From: an uncultured Rikenella sp.
GTDB taxonomy: Bacteria; Bacteroidota; Bacteroidia; Bacteroidales; Rikenellaceae
NCBI RefSeq assembly: GCF_910579375.1
Contig: NZ_CAJTUJ010000104.1
Coordinates: 1-6,770, forward strand
Direction: 5' to 3'
DNA length: 6,770 bases
Shown: in pieces, positions 6,582 through 6,770 of the stretch
Layout: the number at the start of each line of letters is the position of its first letter
Numbering within the stretch: position 1 is the first letter of the stretch
Notes under the pieces: generated by a model
Seen by the model: only the letters and a program-made list of their open reading frames with translations
Databases searched by the model: none
What the model was told of the DNA's origin: nothing
Position numbers and translations under genes: made by a program

Positions 6582-6671
6582 AATAAAGCCAGGGGCCGAG
6601 GCGGCCGTAGCGAAACGTAAGTTTCGCCCGTCCACGGGACGTGGGGCCCGAGCGCAGTACCCTCATACCAA
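6582..6671. other. Spacer between structured copies D and E, with small hairpins and a CAGTACCCTC word
   Basis: No coding region. It holds GGCC-gaggc-GGCC at 6594-6606, a perfect GCGAAAC-gtaa-GTTTCGC hairpin at 6610-6627, a CGTCC-acg-GGACG hairpin at 6629-6641, and CAGTACCCTC at 6655-6664. That 10-base word also ends copy C at 2237-2246. The GGCGGCCGTAGCG at 6601-6613 resembles GGCGGAGCGATAGCG after copy E (6755-6769), suggesting that this spacer belongs to a tandem unit of about 163 bp. Confidence 0.55.
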
Positions 6672-6770
6672 CGCGCGCCGCCGCCTAAAGAAGCGATTCA
6701 GCTATTTCGGTTTACTGCCGAAATAGAATGAATCGCGCAGGCGCGCGAAAACGCGGCGGAGCGATAGCGG
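6672..6770 (+). repeat. Structured hairpin repeat, copy E (unit cut by window end)
   Basis: Same architecture as copy D with different stems. An outer stem CGCGCGCC (6672-6679) pairs with GGCGCGCG (6740-6747). The 5' segment GCCGCCTAAAGAA (6680-6692) is unpaired. An 8-bp stem GCGATTCA (6693-6700) pairs with TGAATCGC (6729-6736). A single G (6701) lies opposite an AA bulge (6727-6728). A 9-bp stem CTATTTCGG (6702-6710) pairs with CCGAAATAG (6718-6726), with loop TTTACTG. CGCCGCCGCCTAAAG and GGCGCGCGAA flank it as in copy D. The tail toward 6770 matches the start of the spacer after copy D, and the unit runs off the window. Confidence 0.75.

Noticed and set aside
6509..6770. Integron attC sites or a CRISPR array as explanation for copies D and E
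   Set aside because: attC sites need RYYYAAC and GTTRRRY ends, which are absent, and no integrase or cassette is visible. CRISPR repeats would be identical with unrelated spacers, whereas here the paired cores vary and the flanks are constant.

Overview
The window looks like chromosomal DNA from a GC-rich member of the Bacteroidales, most likely Alistipes or a close relative in the Rikenellaceae. This rests on gene content (a Na+-pumping decarboxylase pair, a Bacteroidetes-type LptB, a DUF4369-like/thioredoxin envelope protein, a trigger factor with a GFRPG loop), on the lack of Shine-Dalgarno sequences before the genes, and on TAnnTTTG-type -7 boxes in the one clear promoter region. The genus is an inference from style, not a database match.

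Layout. 1-122: a dispersed repeat (copy A) that starts at the window edge. 174-1814: two co-directional genes for the biotin carrier and the membrane beta subunit of a sodium-translocating decarboxylase, probably methylmalonyl-CoA decarboxylase. 1815-2275: a gene-free stretch holding repeat copy B (inverted relative to A) and, 20 bp further on, copy C (same orientation as A), which runs up to the next gene. 2276-3049: lptB. 3122-4369: an exported thioredoxin-fold protein whose start codon sits inside a 12-bp inverted repeat. 4375-4932 (minus): a cysteine-rich pentapeptide-repeat protein, convergent with the previous gene and only 5 bp from it. 5024-6346: tig, trigger factor, divergent from the pentapeptide gene. 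6397-6437: a strong intrinsic terminator. 6438-6770: no gene, but two tandem copies of a structured hairpin repeat, the second cut by the window end.

How the genes relate. The two decarboxylase genes form one functional unit; the alpha (carboxyltransferase) subunit and the small anchor subunit are not in the window. lptB (LPS export), the thioredoxin-fold protein (envelope) and tig (folding of new proteins) are independent housekeeping or envelope genes with no obvious shared pathway.

The part that ordinary annotation does not explain is the non-coding DNA. Copies A and C, and the tandem pair at the right edge, share short fixed words (CTAAAG upstream of a hairpin; CAGTaCCCTc in or near the unit). 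Their hairpin stems differ in sequence from copy to copy yet remain base-paired. That pattern suggests selection on a folded DNA or RNA form, and it is the best candidate here for something undescribed.
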